64,000 bases of DNA from Aeromonas hydrophila subsp. hydrophila ATCC 7966 (GTDB lineage: Bacteria > Pseudomonadota > Gammaproteobacteria > Enterobacterales > Aeromonadaceae), in NCBI RefSeq assembly GCF_000014805.1, contig NC_008570.1, positions 4,143,501-4,207,500 on the forward strand, written 5' to 3'. The notes under the pieces are model-generated. The model made no database searches, was not told the origin of the DNA, and saw only the letters and a list, made by a program, of their open reading frames with translations. The translations under genes were made by a program, and so were the position numbers. This document shows, one piece after another, positions 36,698 through 46,871 of the stretch. How positions within the stretch are numbered: position 1 is the first letter of the stretch; every line of letters begins with the position of its first letter.

Positions 36698-37606
36698 ATG
36701 CGCACCGGCCTGGACTTTACCTCATCAAGGATATTTATTGCCGTGGTTGAACAAGGCAGTTTTGTCGGCGCATCCAAAACCCTTGAAATACCTACCTCAA
36801 ACATCAGCAGAAGCATTGCTCAGCTGGAAGAGAGACTGTCACTCCAGCTTATTGAACGCAGTACTCGGCATATGAAGCTCACTCAGGCGGGCCAGCTGCT
36901 CTATACCCGAGTAAAACCCTTGCTGGAATCACTGGAGCAAACCGAGGCTGAATTGACATCACAGCAGATTCAGCTGAAAGGGCCACTGCGCCTGTGCATT
37001 CCCAATGAAGCCGGCCCCAGACTGCTTGGTACAGCGATAGCGGACTTTGCCTGTCAGCATCCCGAAATAAAGATCAGCTGTATTACCAACCTGTCAGGAT
37101 TTGAGACATTAAGAGAAGATCTGGATATAGCCGTCATCATTCACAGAGGAAAGCTAGATGACAGCGATTATATCGCCAGCCATCTGACCACCATTCCCTG
37201 TACCGTGGTTGGCTCTCCTGCTCTTATTCAGCAGTGCGGGCTTCCCAGCCACACGACACAGCTACAAGACCTTCCCTGCATCACCACGGTAAGCGCCCTG
37301 AAGGGAATGCCTTGGCAGTTCACCCTGCCCAGCGCTGAATTTTCCACCGTTCAGGTCAATGAACATTACCGGGTCAATAGTGGCGAACTGGCGTTAAAGG
37401 CAGCAATAGCCGGGGTCGGGTTTGCCATTCTGGCCAAGGTCTCTTGCCAGGAGTTTATTGATGATGGCAACCTGGTTGAGATTGAATTTGAGTTACCCGC
37501 CGCCCCATTGCAGTTGTTTGCTGTTTATGCAAATCGCCAATATCTACCGGCTAAAACGCGCGTATTTATTGACTTTATACGGCGAAACATCATGAATTAT
37601 CAGTAA
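36698..37606 (+). CDS. LysR-family regulator of the A+T-rich block
   Basis: The 302-residue protein has an N-terminal helix-turn-helix (QGSFVGASKTLEIPTSNISR, then LEERLSLQLIERSTRHMKLT) and an effector-binding domain. It is of the CrgA/AaeR-like group. It is divergent from the MFS gene with about 90 bases between. Effector unknown. Codon usage is A+T-rich like its neighbours. Confidence 0.92.
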   Translation: MRTGLDFTSSRIFIAVVEQGSFVGASKTLEIPTSNISRSIAQLEERLSLQLIERSTRHMKLTQAGQLLYTRVKPLLESLEQTEAELTSQQIQLKGPLRLCIPNEAGPRLLGTAIADFACQHPEIKISCITNLSGFETLREDLDIAVIIHRGKLDDSDYIASHLTTIPCTVVGSPALIQQCGLPSHTTQLQDLPCITTVSALKGMPWQFTLPSAEFSTVQVNEHYRVNSGELALKAAIAGVGFAILAKVSCQEFIDDGNLVEIEFELPAAPLQLFAVYANRQYLPAKTRVFIDFIRRNIMNYQ

Positions 37607-37699
37607 CTAATACCGGTAAAGCCTCAGTTGGTCACATCGGCTTTGCAAGATACCAAAACCCGCCGGCCATCGTTCTCGAACGCTGATTACTCTTTCCCA

Positions 37700-38716
37700 T
37701 CAGACCCGCGGCTCTTTCACTTTAAGCCACGCTCTGCTGAGAAATTCAGAAATTTTACCGTTAATTATCGTGTGTATATCATCTCTGTTTACTCCTGGTG
37801 CATCATTACAAATAGCTGGTGCCAGTTTATTTAATTGAGCAGAGCATGGAGAGAGAAAAACAAAATGACCGGCATTGTGTATTACCTGAAATTCTTTTTC
37901 TGCAGCCAACGTGGTGGCCAGGTCTCTGGCATTTTCTTTCCAAGAAAGCTCTTCATCCTTATCACCAGTAAAAATAAGGGTAGGGGCAATCACTCTTCTG
38001 AGTGAGCCGGGAGCGAATGCCATGCTCACCGGAGCCATGAAAACCCATGCCTTTATCCTAGAATCGGGGTGCACAACTAGACCAGGATGGTCATTTATCA
38101 TTACCCCTTTGTTTGAACATATGGCACTCATGTCATATTTACGACAATAATTCTCATAGCGTCCTGCATCAATATCTCCTCCTCTCAACAACAATCCTGT
38201 TGCTCCACCGGCAGAGAAACCAATAAATGCTATCTTATCTTTATCAATATATTTAGCTAGTTCAACATCATTGGTCGCAGCAGTAATAACGGCAGATATT
38301 TGTAATGGACGACCATACCAGGAACTAATGGCCCCTGCCCCTGTCTGATCCTTGTAGTTATCACCAGGATGCGTGAGGGTAATAACAATATTTCCCTGCC
38401 GAGCCAGAGTCGTGGCAAGGTCATGATGACTCCATAAACTACCGGCGTTGCCATGTGAGATCACTATGACTGGATAGCGGCCTGGTACTATATTCAGCGC
38501 CTTTTGTGCCGCTATTTGATAAGGGCCTATCGTACTTGGTGTTTTTTCTGCGGCCACACCGGGATAGAAATATACGGCATCCATAGGCTTTTCACCTACA
38601 GGATCAGTCACTATGAGACGCTTAAACCCTGTATATTCAGCCGATACGACGAAGGATGGCAAGGCACTGCACGTACATATTGCACAAAGTAAAAAATAAC
38701 GAAAAAGAAGCCTCAT
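37700..38716 (-). CDS. Secreted alpha/beta hydrolase (dienelactone-hydrolase-like)
   Basis: The 338-residue protein has a signal peptide (MRLLFRYFLLCAICTCSALPSFVVSA, cut near residue 25). It then shows the oxyanion region PVIVISHGNAGSLWSHHDLA in parts, the nucleophile elbow IGFSAGG, an acidic residue in TGDKDEELSW and the His in VIHNAGHFVFL. The cysteine-rich middle may form disulfides. Substrate unknown; it may be an esterase or lipase. AGGA lies seven bases before the ATG. It converges on the LysR gene. Confidence 0.87.
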   Translation of the reverse strand: MRLLFRYFLLCAICTCSALPSFVVSAEYTGFKRLIVTDPVGEKPMDAVYFYPGVAAEKTPSTIGPYQIAAQKALNIVPGRYPVIVISHGNAGSLWSHHDLATTLARQGNIVITLTHPGDNYKDQTGAGAISSWYGRPLQISAVITAATNDVELAKYIDKDKIAFIGFSAGGATGLLLRGGDIDAGRYENYCRKYDMSAICSNKGVMINDHPGLVVHPDSRIKAWVFMAPVSMAFAPGSLRRVIAPTLIFTGDKDEELSWKENARDLATTLAAEKEFQVIHNAGHFVFLSPCSAQLNKLAPAICNDAPGVNRDDIHTIINGKISEFLSRAWLKVKEPRV

Positions 38717-38788
38717 CAGATATCCTTTCTGATCCAATCGACATTGGGACGACACGCTACCACTATCCCCATGAGGAGTCATTTTTCA

Positions 38789-38820
38789 CAAAAAAATGGG
38801 AGCGAATAATTCGCTCCCAT
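38789..38820 (-). terminator. Terminator of the parC gene
   Basis: On the minus strand an 11-bp perfect stem (ATGGGAGCGAA / TTCGCTCCCAT, loop TTA) is followed by seven T. It ends the core parE-parC region and marks the border of the A+T-rich block. Confidence 0.93.
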
Positions 38821-38838
38821 CTTGTATAGATCCGTTGA

Positions 38839-41133
38839 CTACCCTTCCTGATTTTCCCCGGCTGCCGGTTCTGCGCCGGCGACGGTTTCAATCTCGATGC
38901 GATCAACCCGCTGCAGACCACGAGGCAGTTTGGCACCACGGCGGCCGCGCTCGCCGCGGTAGTAGTCAAGGTCAGCTGGCTTGAGGGTCAGCTTGCGCTT
39001 GCCGGCAAACAGGGTCACCGACTGGCCCTGCGGGATGACGGCGGCCATCACCACAAACTCCTCCCGCGCCTTCACGCGAGCCGACGGAATGCTGATGAGC
39101 TTGTTGCCCTTGCCCTTGCCGAGCACCGGCAAGGTGTTGAGCGGGAACAGCAGCATGCGCCCTTCGTTGGAGATGGCCATGCAGAGATCGGTGTCGGGCG
39201 CGCCTATCTTCTGGGGTGCCATCACCAGCCCCCCCTCCGGCACGGTCAGCAGCGCCTTGCCGTTCTTGTTCTTGCCAATGAGGTCGTCATATTTGCAGAC
39301 GAAGCCGTAACCGGCGTCGGAACAGATCAGGTACGGCTCGCCTTCGTTCCCCATCACCAGATGGCGTACCTCTTCACCAGCCCCCAGCGCGAAGCGACCG
39401 GTGAGCGGCTCGCCCTGACTGCGGGCGGAGGGCAGAGTGTGGGCCTCCAGCGAGTAGGTTCTCCCCAGGGTGGAGAGGAACACCGCCTGCTGGTTGCTGC
39501 GGCCATGAGCGTGGGCGAGGTAGTTGTCCCCCGCCTTGTAGGAGAGGCCCTCCACATCCACGTCGTGGCCCTTGGCGGCGCGCACCCAGCCCTTGTCAGA
39601 GAGGATCACGGTGACCGGCTCGCTCGGGGTAAGCTCCTTCTCGGTCAGGGCCACGGCGGTGGCGCGCTCCACCAGCGGGGTGCGGCGATCGTCACCGTAC
39701 TTCTCGGCGTCCGCCAGGATCTCTTTCTTCAGCAGGGTGCTGAGACGGCGCTCGGAACCCAGGATCAGTTCCAGCTTGTCGCGTTCTTCGGCCAGTTCGT
39801 TCTGTTCAGCGCGCAGCTTGAACTCTTCGAGCTTGGCCAGGTGGCGCAGTTTCAGCTCAAGGATCGCCTCGGCCTGGGCCTCGCTGATGTTGAAGCGCTC
39901 CATCATCACCCGGCCCGGCTCCTCTTCGGTACGGATGATCTCGATCACCTCGTCGATGTTGAGGTAGGCGATGAGCAAGCCTTCGAGGATGTGCAGGCGG
40001 GCCAACACTTTGTCGAGGCGATACTGCAGGCGGCGGCGCACCGTCTCACGGCGGAAGCTCAGCCACTCGGTAAGGATGGTCTTGAGGTCTTTCACCTGAG
40101 GCCGATTGTCCAGACCCAGGATGTTGAGGTTGACCCGGTAGTTCTTCTCCAAGTCCGTGGTGGCGAACAGGTGGGCCATCAGCCCCTCCACGTCCACCCG
40201 GTTGGAGCGCGGCACGATCACCAGACGGGTCGGGTTTTCGTGGTCCGACTCATCGCGCAGATCGGTGACCATGGGCAGCTTTTTGGCCACCATCTGGGCG
40301 GCAATCTGCTCCATGATCTTGGCGCCTGAGGCCTGATGAGGCAGCGCGGTGATAACGATGTCGCCATCCTCCTCGTTCCACACCGCCCGCTGCTTGATGG
40401 AGCCCTTGCCGGTCTCGTAGATTTTGCGGATGTCGTCGCGGGGCGTGATGATCTCGGCGTTGGTCGGGTAGTCCGGCCCCTGCACATGGGCCATCAGCGC
40501 ATCCAGGCCGGCATTGGGGTTGTCCAAGAGCTCCACGCAGGCGTGGGCCACTTCCCGCGCGTTGTGGGGCGGGATATCGGTCGCCATGCCCACCGCGATG
40601 CCGGTCACCCCGTTGAGCAGGATGTGCGGCAGGCGGGCGGGCAGCACCACGGGCTCTTTCATGGTGCCGTCGAAGTTCGGCGTCCACTCCACCGTACCCT
40701 GGCCCAGCTCGGAGAGCAGCAGCTCGGAGAAGCGCGACAGCCGCGCCTCTGTATAACGCATGGCGGCGAAGGATTTCGGATCGTCCGGCGCCCCCCAGTT
40801 GCCCTGACCGTCCACCAGCGGGTAACGGTAGGAGAAGGGCTGCGCCATCAGCACCATGGCTTCGTAACAGGCGCTGTCGCCGTGGGGGTGGTACTTACCC
40901 AGCACGTCACCCACGGTACGGGCGGATTTCTTGTGCTTGGACAGCGCCGACAGACCCAGCTCGCTCATGGCGTAGATGATGCGCCGCTGCACGGGCTTGA
41001 GGCCGTCACCGATGTGCGGCAAGGCACGATCCATGATGACGTACATGGAGTAGTTCAAGTAAGCCTGCTCGGTAAAGGTGCGCATTGGCTGGCGCTCGAC
41101 CCCGTCCAGACTGAGCTCGATAGCATCACTCAT
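38839..41133 (-). CDS. parC: Topoisomerase IV subunit A
   Basis: ParC cuts DNA and, with ParE, separates linked daughter chromosomes. The 764-residue product has the breakage-reunion domain with [15 protein letters not shown] and the active-site Tyr in [11 protein letters not shown]. The quinolone-resistance positions equal to E. coli Ser80 and Glu84 (here S87 and E91) are wild type. The C-terminal domain keeps pinwheel repeats such as [19 protein letters not shown]. It lies 83 bases downstream of parE. Confidence 0.97.
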   Translation of the reverse strand: MSDAIELSLDGVERQPMRTFTEQAYLNYSMYVIMDRALPHIGDGLKPVQRRIIYAMSELGLSALSKHKKSARTVGDVLGKYHPHGDSACYEAMVLMAQPFSYRYPLVDGQGNWGAPDDPKSFAAMRYTEARLSRFSELLLSELGQGTVEWTPNFDGTMKEPVVLPARLPHILLNGVTGIAVGMATDIPPHNAREVAHACVELLDNPNAGLDALMAHVQGPDYPTNAEIITPRDDIRKIYETGKGSIKQRAVWNEEDGDIVITALPHQASGAKIMEQIAAQMVAKKLPMVTDLRDESDHENPTRLVIVPRSNRVDVEGLMAHLFATTDLEKNYRVNLNILGLDNRPQVKDLKTILTEWLSFRRETVRRRLQYRLDKVLARLHILEGLLIAYLNIDEVIEIIRTEEEPGRVMMERFNISEAQAEAILELKLRHLAKLEEFKLRAEQNELAEERDKLELILGSERRLSTLLKKEILADAEKYGDDRRTPLVERATAVALTEKELTPSEPVTVILSDKGWVRAAKGHDVDVEGLSYKAGDNYLAHAHGRSNQQAVFLSTLGRTYSLEAHTLPSARSQGEPLTGRFALGAGEEVRHLVMGNEGEPYLICSDAGYGFVCKYDDLIGKNKNGKALLTVPEGGLVMAPQKIGAPDTDLCMAISNEGRMLLFPLNTLPVLGKGKGNKLISIPSARVKAREEFVVMAAVIPQGQSVTLFAGKRKLTLKPADLDYYRGERGRRGAKLPRGLQRVDRIEIETVAGAEPAAGENQEG

Positions 41134-41188
41134 GTGATTATCTCTTTCGGTTTGGGAGCCGCCACAGGGCGACTCCGGCTAAATGCTT

Positions 41189-41209
41189 GCCGGCCCCGAC
41201 AGGGCCGGC
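41189..41209. repeat. Inverted repeat between parE and parC
   Basis: Stem GCCGGCCC / GGGCCGGC with loop CGACA, with no T-run. It lies between the parE stop and the parC start and may affect the parE-parC transcript. Confidence 0.7.
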
Positions 41210-41216
41210 CGACGGC

Positions 41217-43112
41217 TTAGATGATGGCGAGGTTGCCCTTCTCTTCCAGCCACTCGCGGCGATCACTCGCCCGCTTCTTGGCCAGCAGCATGTCCATCAG
41301 CTGCAGGGTCTCATCCCCCTCAGCCTCTGGCCCCATGGTGAGCTGCACCAGACGGCGAGTGTTGGGATCCATGGTGGTTTCCCGCAGCTGTTTCGGGTTC
41401 ATCTCACCCAAGCCCTTGAATCGGGTCACCATCACCTTGCCCTTCTTCTTCTCGGCTTCGACCCGCTGCAGCACGCCGTTCTTCTCGTCCTCGTCGAGGG
41501 CGTAGTAGACCTCCTTGCCGATATCGATCCGGTAGAGGGGCGGCATGGCCACATAGACGTGGCCCTGATTGACCAGCGCGCGGAAGTGTTTCACGAACAG
41601 GGCGCAGAGCAGGGTGGCGATGTGCAGACCGTCCGAGTCCGCATCCGCCAGGATGCACACCTTGCCGTAACGCAGGCCGGAGAGATCGTCCGAGTCCGGG
41701 TCGAGCCCGATGGCCACCGAAATGTCGTGCACTTCTTGCGAGGCGAGCACCTGACCGGCCTCCACCTCCCAGGTGTTCAGGATCTTGCCGCGCAGCGGCA
41801 TGATGGCCTGAAACTCGCGATCCCGCGCCTGCTTGGCACTGCCGCCCGCGGAGTCACCCTCCACCAGGAACAGCTCCCCCTGCATGGGGTCGGCGCAGCC
41901 GCAGTCGGTGAGCTTGCCGGGCAGCGCCGGGCCCTGGGTTATCTTCTTGCGCACCACCGTCTTGGCGGCGCGCATCCGGCGCTGGGCGCTGGAGATGCAG
42001 AGCTCGGCCAGCTGTTCGGCCAGCTCGGTGTTGCTGTTCAGATAGAGGCTGAAGGCATCCTTCACCACGCCGGAGACGAACGCCGAGCTCTGACGGGAGG
42101 AGAGCCGCTCCTTGGTCTGGCCGGCAAACTGCGGATCCTGCATCTTGATGGAGAGGATGTAGGCGCAGCGATCCCAGATATCTTCCGGAGTGAGCTTGAC
42201 CCCGCGCGGCAGCAGGTTGCGGAACTCGCAGAACTCGCGCATGGCGTCGAGTAGGCCCTGGCGCAGACCGTTGACGTGGGTGCCGCCCTGGGCGGTGGGG
42301 ATCAGGTTCACATAAGATTCGGCGAGGCATTCGCCCCCTTCCGGCAACCAGCAGAGGGCCCAGTCCACCGCCGACTGCTCGGTGCTGAAGGCGCCGACGA
42401 AGGGCTGCTCCGGCAGGCAGGTGAACTGCTTGACCGCGTCGACCAGGTAATCCTTGAGGCCATCTTCATAGCACCACTCCAGCTTGATGCCGGTGTTCTT
42501 GTCGAGGAACTTGATGGTGAGACCCGGGCAGAGCACTGCCTTGGCCTTGAGCAGGTGCTCCAGCTTGGAGACCGAGAACCTGGGCGAATCGAAGTAGTGG
42601 GCTTCCGGCCAGAAGCGCACCCGGGTGCCGGTGTTGCGGCGCCCGCAGGTGCCGGTGATGGTCAGCTCCTGCACCTTCTCGCCCTTCTCGAAGGCGATGT
42701 CGTAGACCTGGCCGTCACGGCGCACCGTCACCTCGACCCGCTCGGAGAGGGCGTTCACCACCGAGATGCCCACCCCGTGCAGACCGCCGGAGAACTGGTA
42801 GTTCTTGTTGGAGAACTTGCCGCCCGCGTGCAGCTTGCAGAGGATCAGCTCCACCCCGCACACCCCTTCTTCCGGGTGGATGTCGACCGGCATGCCGCGA
42901 CCGTCGTCGATCACCTCGAGGGACTGATCTTCATACAGGGTCACCTCCAGGGTACGGGCGTGACCCGCCAGCGCCTCGTCGACGCTGTTGTCGATGACCT
43001 CCTGGCCGAGGTGGTTGGGCCGGGTGGTGTCGGTATACATGCCGGGGCGGCGACGCACCGGTTCAAGGCCATTGAGGACCTCAATGGCATCCGCATTGTA
43101 TTGAGTAGACAT
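41217..43112 (-). CDS. parE: Topoisomerase IV subunit B
   Basis: ATPase subunit of topoisomerase IV. The 631-residue protein has the GHKL ATPase motifs (EVIDNSVDEALAG, DDGRGMPVDIHPEEG, GGLHGVGISVVNALS) and the TOPRIM metal site EGDSAGGSAKQARDR, near residue 415, plus LADADSDGLHI. The start is fixed by alignment (STQYNADAIEVLNGLEPVRR) and an upstream extension is rejected. Its length matches E. coli ParE (630). Confidence 0.97.
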   Translation of the reverse strand: MSTQYNADAIEVLNGLEPVRRRPGMYTDTTRPNHLGQEVIDNSVDEALAGHARTLEVTLYEDQSLEVIDDGRGMPVDIHPEEGVCGVELILCKLHAGGKFSNKNYQFSGGLHGVGISVVNALSERVEVTVRRDGQVYDIAFEKGEKVQELTITGTCGRRNTGTRVRFWPEAHYFDSPRFSVSKLEHLLKAKAVLCPGLTIKFLDKNTGIKLEWCYEDGLKDYLVDAVKQFTCLPEQPFVGAFSTEQSAVDWALCWLPEGGECLAESYVNLIPTAQGGTHVNGLRQGLLDAMREFCEFRNLLPRGVKLTPEDIWDRCAYILSIKMQDPQFAGQTKERLSSRQSSAFVSGVVKDAFSLYLNSNTELAEQLAELCISSAQRRMRAAKTVVRKKITQGPALPGKLTDCGCADPMQGELFLVEGDSAGGSAKQARDREFQAIMPLRGKILNTWEVEAGQVLASQEVHDISVAIGLDPDSDDLSGLRYGKVCILADADSDGLHIATLLCALFVKHFRALVNQGHVYVAMPPLYRIDIGKEVYYALDEDEKNGVLQRVEAEKKKGKVMVTRFKGLGEMNPKQLRETTMDPNTRRLVQLTMGPEAEGDETLQLMDMLLAKKRASDRREWLEEKGNLAII

Positions 43113-43226
43113 GGAGGGCCTTGCGAATTGACGTTTGGGGAGAATCTTACTCGTTGGGAGGGTATTGGACAAACCCGGCGGCGGCAAAGCTTGATCCGGA
43201 CGGGGTAAGTCGCCCCGCCGGCCCGT

Positions 43227-45236
43227 TCAGCGTGCCTCGGCCGCTACCGGCAGCGCCTGCTGCAACTGGGAGAGAGAGCTGTACAGCCGCCACACCATGC
43301 CGGCCAGCTCCCGCGCCGTCGGTTCCCTGTGGTAGGCCAGGGCCGCGCTGATCCGCTGCAGCTCGGCCAGGGTGCGATCCAGAGAAGCGTGCTGCACCCC
43401 CTGCTCGGTGAGGATCCCCTGCAGAGAGCGGATGCAGTTGTCGCGCACCAGGTAGAGGGGCTGCTCCTCGCCGCGCCACTGGCGCAACTGCCAGACGATG
43501 TGGCTGCAGTTGAGCAGCACCACGCCCCAGCGCAGCACCCAGAGGCGGGCGGTCTGATCCTGGCTCTGGCTGAGCTGGCTGATGCAGTGGTAGATGAGCG
43601 ATTCGAACTGGCTCTCGCTCTGGCGCGGGGCCGGCTCCAGCTGATCCATGAAGTGGCGGCGCAGGGAGCGGATAAGGCGGCGGCTTTTGCGCCGATCCGA
43701 GCTCGGTCGCAGCAGCTGGAACGCCAGTCCGGCGCTCATCACCCCCAGCGCCTGCCCCAGGCTGCCGTTGATGTACTGCAGGTAGTCGTAGCTCGGCGGA
43801 TTGGTGATGGCGAGAAAGGAGCCGAGCAGCACGATGAGCTGGCCCCACAACACCGCCTGCCTGGGCTGTTGCTGCTTGAACAGCTGCATGGTGATGAGCA
43901 CGGGGAACAGCAGGGCGCAGAAGAGCCAGAAGTCGTCGAGCCGGATCATCAGGCCGAACTTGACCGCGAAGCAGATGAGGCTCAGCAGCAGGATCGCCTT
44001 GAGCATGGTGTTGGCCCCCTTGGCGGGCGCCGGGGTGGCCGAGTAGAGCACGCAGCAGATGGAGAGCAGGGTCAGCGCCGAGCTGCCCGCATCCCACTGG
44101 CTGTGGATCCAGAAGGCGCAGCCCAGCAGCACGCAGAGGAAGGTGCGCCCGCCGTTGTAGGCCGCCTCCAGCGTGTCGGTGTGGCTGGTGAGCGAAGAGT
44201 GGCGCGGCGGCGCCGGCCACTCCTGGTCGTCGTAGCGGGCCAGCCGATCCAGCCAGCGCTGACACTCCAGATAACTCCAGCAGAAGTGACGCAGCCGTCG
44301 CCAGAAGGTGTGCAGCCGATAGTCACTGGCCGCCATTGACACCAACGGGGCCAGCAGCCGGGCGATGCAGTACTTGTCGCAGCCGGGCTGGCCCAGCTCG
44401 ACCAGCAGCCGCTCCAGCAACGCCTGCAGCCCCTCCGGTTGCGTCGGCCAGTTGTGCAGCATGCGGCGCTGGCTGGAGATGAGGCTGATGAGGCGCAGCT
44501 GGCGATGCAGCAGAAAGTTGAGCAGCCGGTTGTGGCGGCGCAGCCTGTGATGGCTCCAGACTGCCTGGATGCGCAGCACGTTCATGGTGAGGATCTGGCC
44601 GATCAGCCCCTCGTGGGCGGTGCGCACCTCCGGGCTCGCCTCCCCCAGCCAGAGCAGCTGGGCATGCTCCAGCAGACGGGCCTGGGTCTTGTGCAGCGAC
44701 TGCAGCAGGGTCTCGCCATCCGAGGTGCTGGGCAGGATCATCATCAACAGGCCGCCGCAGAGGATGCCGATGATCACCTCGCTCACCCGGGCCTGGGCGA
44801 TGTCAAAGATGTGCTGCGGATCGGTCACGTTGACGCAGGAGAAGGCGATGATGGCGGCGGTGTAGCCCGCCAGCGCAAAGGCGTAGGAGACGTTGTTCTG
44901 ATGGTGGTTGGAGATGTAGGTGCAGAGCGCCAGCCAGAGCGCGATGAGGAAGCTGAACAGCCAGGGATCGCTGATGCCAAGGCCGGTGATCACCACTGCC
45001 GCCATGGCACCGATGATGCTGCCCACCACCCGCCCCAGACTCTTGCTGATGACGCCGCCCACGGTGGGAAAGCTCACCACGGCGGCTGAGGTCATCGCCC
45101 AGTAGGGGGAGTCCAGCTCCAGCACGAAGGCCAGCCAGAGCGACAGGCACATCGCCAGGCTGTTGCGCAGGGCGTAGCGCCACTGGCCGCCATTGGCCTT
45201 GCCCCAGGGGGTCTGGCGCCAGAGCGAGGCGGCCAC
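43227..45236 (-). CDS. FUSC-family efflux subunit (AaeB/YdhK type)
   Basis: A 669-residue inner-membrane protein with two membrane bundles, each of about five to six segments (first about residues 25-160, second about 365-500), separated and followed by cytoplasmic helical regions. Opening block ALRNSLAMCLSLWLAFVLEL and AMTSAAVVSFPTVGGVISKS are typical. It probably exports aromatic acids or related compounds with the adaptor and small membrane protein upstream. GTG start at 45236 with GGGGAG upstream; the preceding stop is one base away. Confidence 0.88.
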   Translation of the reverse strand: MAASLWRQTPWGKANGGQWRYALRNSLAMCLSLWLAFVLELDSPYWAMTSAAVVSFPTVGGVISKSLGRVVGSIIGAMAAVVITGLGISDPWLFSFLIALWLALCTYISNHHQNNVSYAFALAGYTAAIIAFSCVNVTDPQHIFDIAQARVSEVIIGILCGGLLMMILPSTSDGETLLQSLHKTQARLLEHAQLLWLGEASPEVRTAHEGLIGQILTMNVLRIQAVWSHHRLRRHNRLLNFLLHRQLRLISLISSQRRMLHNWPTQPEGLQALLERLLVELGQPGCDKYCIARLLAPLVSMAASDYRLHTFWRRLRHFCWSYLECQRWLDRLARYDDQEWPAPPRHSSLTSHTDTLEAAYNGGRTFLCVLLGCAFWIHSQWDAGSSALTLLSICCVLYSATPAPAKGANTMLKAILLLSLICFAVKFGLMIRLDDFWLFCALLFPVLITMQLFKQQQPRQAVLWGQLIVLLGSFLAITNPPSYDYLQYINGSLGQALGVMSAGLAFQLLRPSSDRRKSRRLIRSLRRHFMDQLEPAPRQSESQFESLIYHCISQLSQSQDQTARLWVLRWGVVLLNCSHIVWQLRQWRGEEQPLYLVRDNCIRSLQGILTEQGVQHASLDRTLAELQRISAALAYHREPTARELAGMVWRLYSSLSQLQQALPVAAEAR

Positions 45237-45237
45237 C

Positions 45238-46104
45238 TTACTCCCCTATGGTGATGGTGCAGGTAGTGCCTGCAATCAGCGTCAGTTCGGGCGGCACCTC
45301 CAGCAGCTTGATCCGCACCGGCACCCGCTGGGCCAGCCGCACCCAGGGTACGTTGGGTTTGACGTCCAGCAGCAGGTTGTCGGCCCCCTCCACGCTCTGA
45401 TCGTGGATGGCGCGCCCTATGCTCTCCACTTCGCCGCGCAGCCGCTGCTCCCCGCTGTAGAGCACCACCTCGGCCGGTTTGCCCGGCGCTATGTGCCTGA
45501 GCTTGGTCTCCTCGAAGTAGCCCTGCACGTAGAAGGAGTGGATGTCCACCAGCGCCACCAGCGGCACGCCGGCGCTGGCATAGTTGCCGACCCGGGTCTG
45601 CAGGTTGGTGATGTAGCCGTCGCTCGCGGCATGTACCCGGGTCTTGGCCAGCGACCATCTGGCCTGCTCCAGATTGGCCTGGGCCACCTGGTAGGCCGCC
45701 TTCATCGCCTGGGCATTGAGGCGGGCCTCGTCCACCGCCTCGGCGGAGATGACGCTGCGCGACAGGCCGCTGCGCCGGCTCGCCTCGTGCTCCGCCTTGT
45801 CGAGATCCGATTTGGCCTTGGCCAGCGCCGCCAGGGCGTTGTCCAGCGCGATCCGGTAGGGCTCGGGATCCAGGGTAAAGATTTCCTCCCCCGCCTTGAC
45901 CAGCTGGTTGTCCTTCACCGCTATCTTGATGATCTTGCCCGACACCTCGGGGGTGATGCTGACCAGCTCGGCCCGCACCTTACCATCCCGGGTCCAGGGC
46001 CCCTGCATGTAGTAGTTCCACAGCCACCAGCCCGCCGCCAGCGCCAGCGCGCAGACCAGCAGGGTAGAGAAGTATTTGAGGGTCGCGAGGGGTGATTTAG
46101 CCAT
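45238..46104 (-). CDS. HlyD-family periplasmic adaptor (AaeA/YdhJ type)
   Basis: The 288-residue protein has an N-terminal anchor (about 10-30), a barrel-sandwich start ([19 protein letters not shown]), a helical hairpin (about 85-155, [20 protein letters not shown]) and a return [17 protein letters not shown]. It links the FUSC pump to an outer-membrane channel, possibly the TolC encoded at 50334. It overlaps the small upstream gene by eight bases. Confidence 0.92.
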   Translation of the reverse strand: MAKSPLATLKYFSTLLVCALALAAGWWLWNYYMQGPWTRDGKVRAELVSITPEVSGKIIKIAVKDNQLVKAGEEIFTLDPEPYRIALDNALAALAKAKSDLDKAEHEASRRSGLSRSVISAEAVDEARLNAQAMKAAYQVAQANLEQARWSLAKTRVHAASDGYITNLQTRVGNYASAGVPLVALVDIHSFYVQGYFEETKLRHIAPGKPAEVVLYSGEQRLRGEVESIGRAIHDQSVEGADNLLLDVKPNVPWVRLAQRVPVRIKLLEVPPELTLIAGTTCTITIGE

Positions 46105-46315
46105 GTAGCAATATCCATAGGGCGCCGCTGACGGCGAGGATAAACAGGGAGAGATCCATCAGCAGGGGATGCCAGACATCCCCGCCGTAGAGCCAGTCAC
46201 GCAGCAGGTGGTGCACCGGCAGCCAGCCGAGCAGGCCGAGCAGAACCGCTTTGAACAGGGGCGGAAAGTAGAGAGAGGCGCCCAGGATCAGATCCGGCAG
46301 TGCTGAAGTTGTCAC
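46097..46315 (-). CDS. DUF1656 small membrane protein (AaeX/YdhI type)
   Basis: A 72-residue inner-membrane protein with two hydrophobic segments ([18 protein letters not shown], then [18 protein letters not shown]). GTG at 46315 has GGAG seven bases upstream and gives a length close to AaeX or YdhI; an earlier start at 46366 is less likely. It overlaps the adaptor gene, so the three genes are one unit. Confidence 0.87.
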   Translation of the reverse strand: MTTSALPDLILGASLYFPPLFKAVLLGLLGWLPVHHLLRDWLYGGDVWHPLLMDLSLFILAVSGALWILLHG

Positions 46316-46432
46316 AAGCGGGCTCCCTGTTGGCAAGCGAGATAATGCGGACTCACGGCCCGCCATGTGGCGGGTCTGGCAAGACTATCACAGCCCCGCA
46401 AGGCGCTACAGGAGCAGATGAGACCCTGTCGG

Positions 46433-46834
46433 TCAGACCAGCCGATCCGCCGGATGGTTGATGCCGTCGAGCAGCGGAACCTCGCCCAGCTCGAATGGAT
46501 TGACGCCTTCGAGGCAGGCGAGATTGTAACCATATTGGGCCGGATTGGAGCGGCGCTGATGGTGGGTGTAGATGCCACAGATGCTGCAGAAGTAGTGTTT
46601 GGCGGTGCGGGTATTGAACTGGTAGCAGCGCAGCACATCCTCCCCTTGCAGGATGCGGATGCCGGCCAGCGGCACCGAGGCGACGATGGCGCCCCGGCGC
46701 CGGCAGAGCGAGCAGTCGCAGCGGCGCGGATCCACCACGCCGTCCGGCAGGGTCAGCTCCAGCACCACGGCGCCGCAGTGACAGCTGGCCTTGTGCCGCT
46801 CCTGAATGGGGGTATTGCCGATGCGCTTGATCAT
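46433..46834 (-). CDS. GFA/CENP-V domain protein
   Basis: The 133-residue zinc protein of the glutathione-dependent formaldehyde-activating-like family. Zinc ligands are the cysteines in ASCHCGAVVLE, RRCDCSLCRRRGA and YFCSICGIYTHH. The family binds S-substituted glutathione or similar adducts; the real activity here is unknown. It lies downstream of the NUDIX gene on the same strand. Confidence 0.93.
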   Translation of the reverse strand: MIKRIGNTPIQERHKASCHCGAVVLELTLPDGVVDPRRCDCSLCRRRGAIVASVPLAGIRILQGEDVLRCYQFNTRTAKHYFCSICGIYTHHQRRSNPAQYGYNLACLEGVNPFELGEVPLLDGINHPADRLV

Positions 46835-46871
46835 GCTGCCTCCTTGCAGACGGGCTCAGGTTCCGGGCCAA

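Noticed and set aside
35232..38820. Mobile element or integrase in the A+T-rich block
   Set aside because: No transposase, integrase, terminal repeats or target duplications were seen; only composition suggests transfer.
39000..41133. Quinolone-resistance change in parC
   Set aside because: The key Ser and Glu in GDSACYE are wild type.
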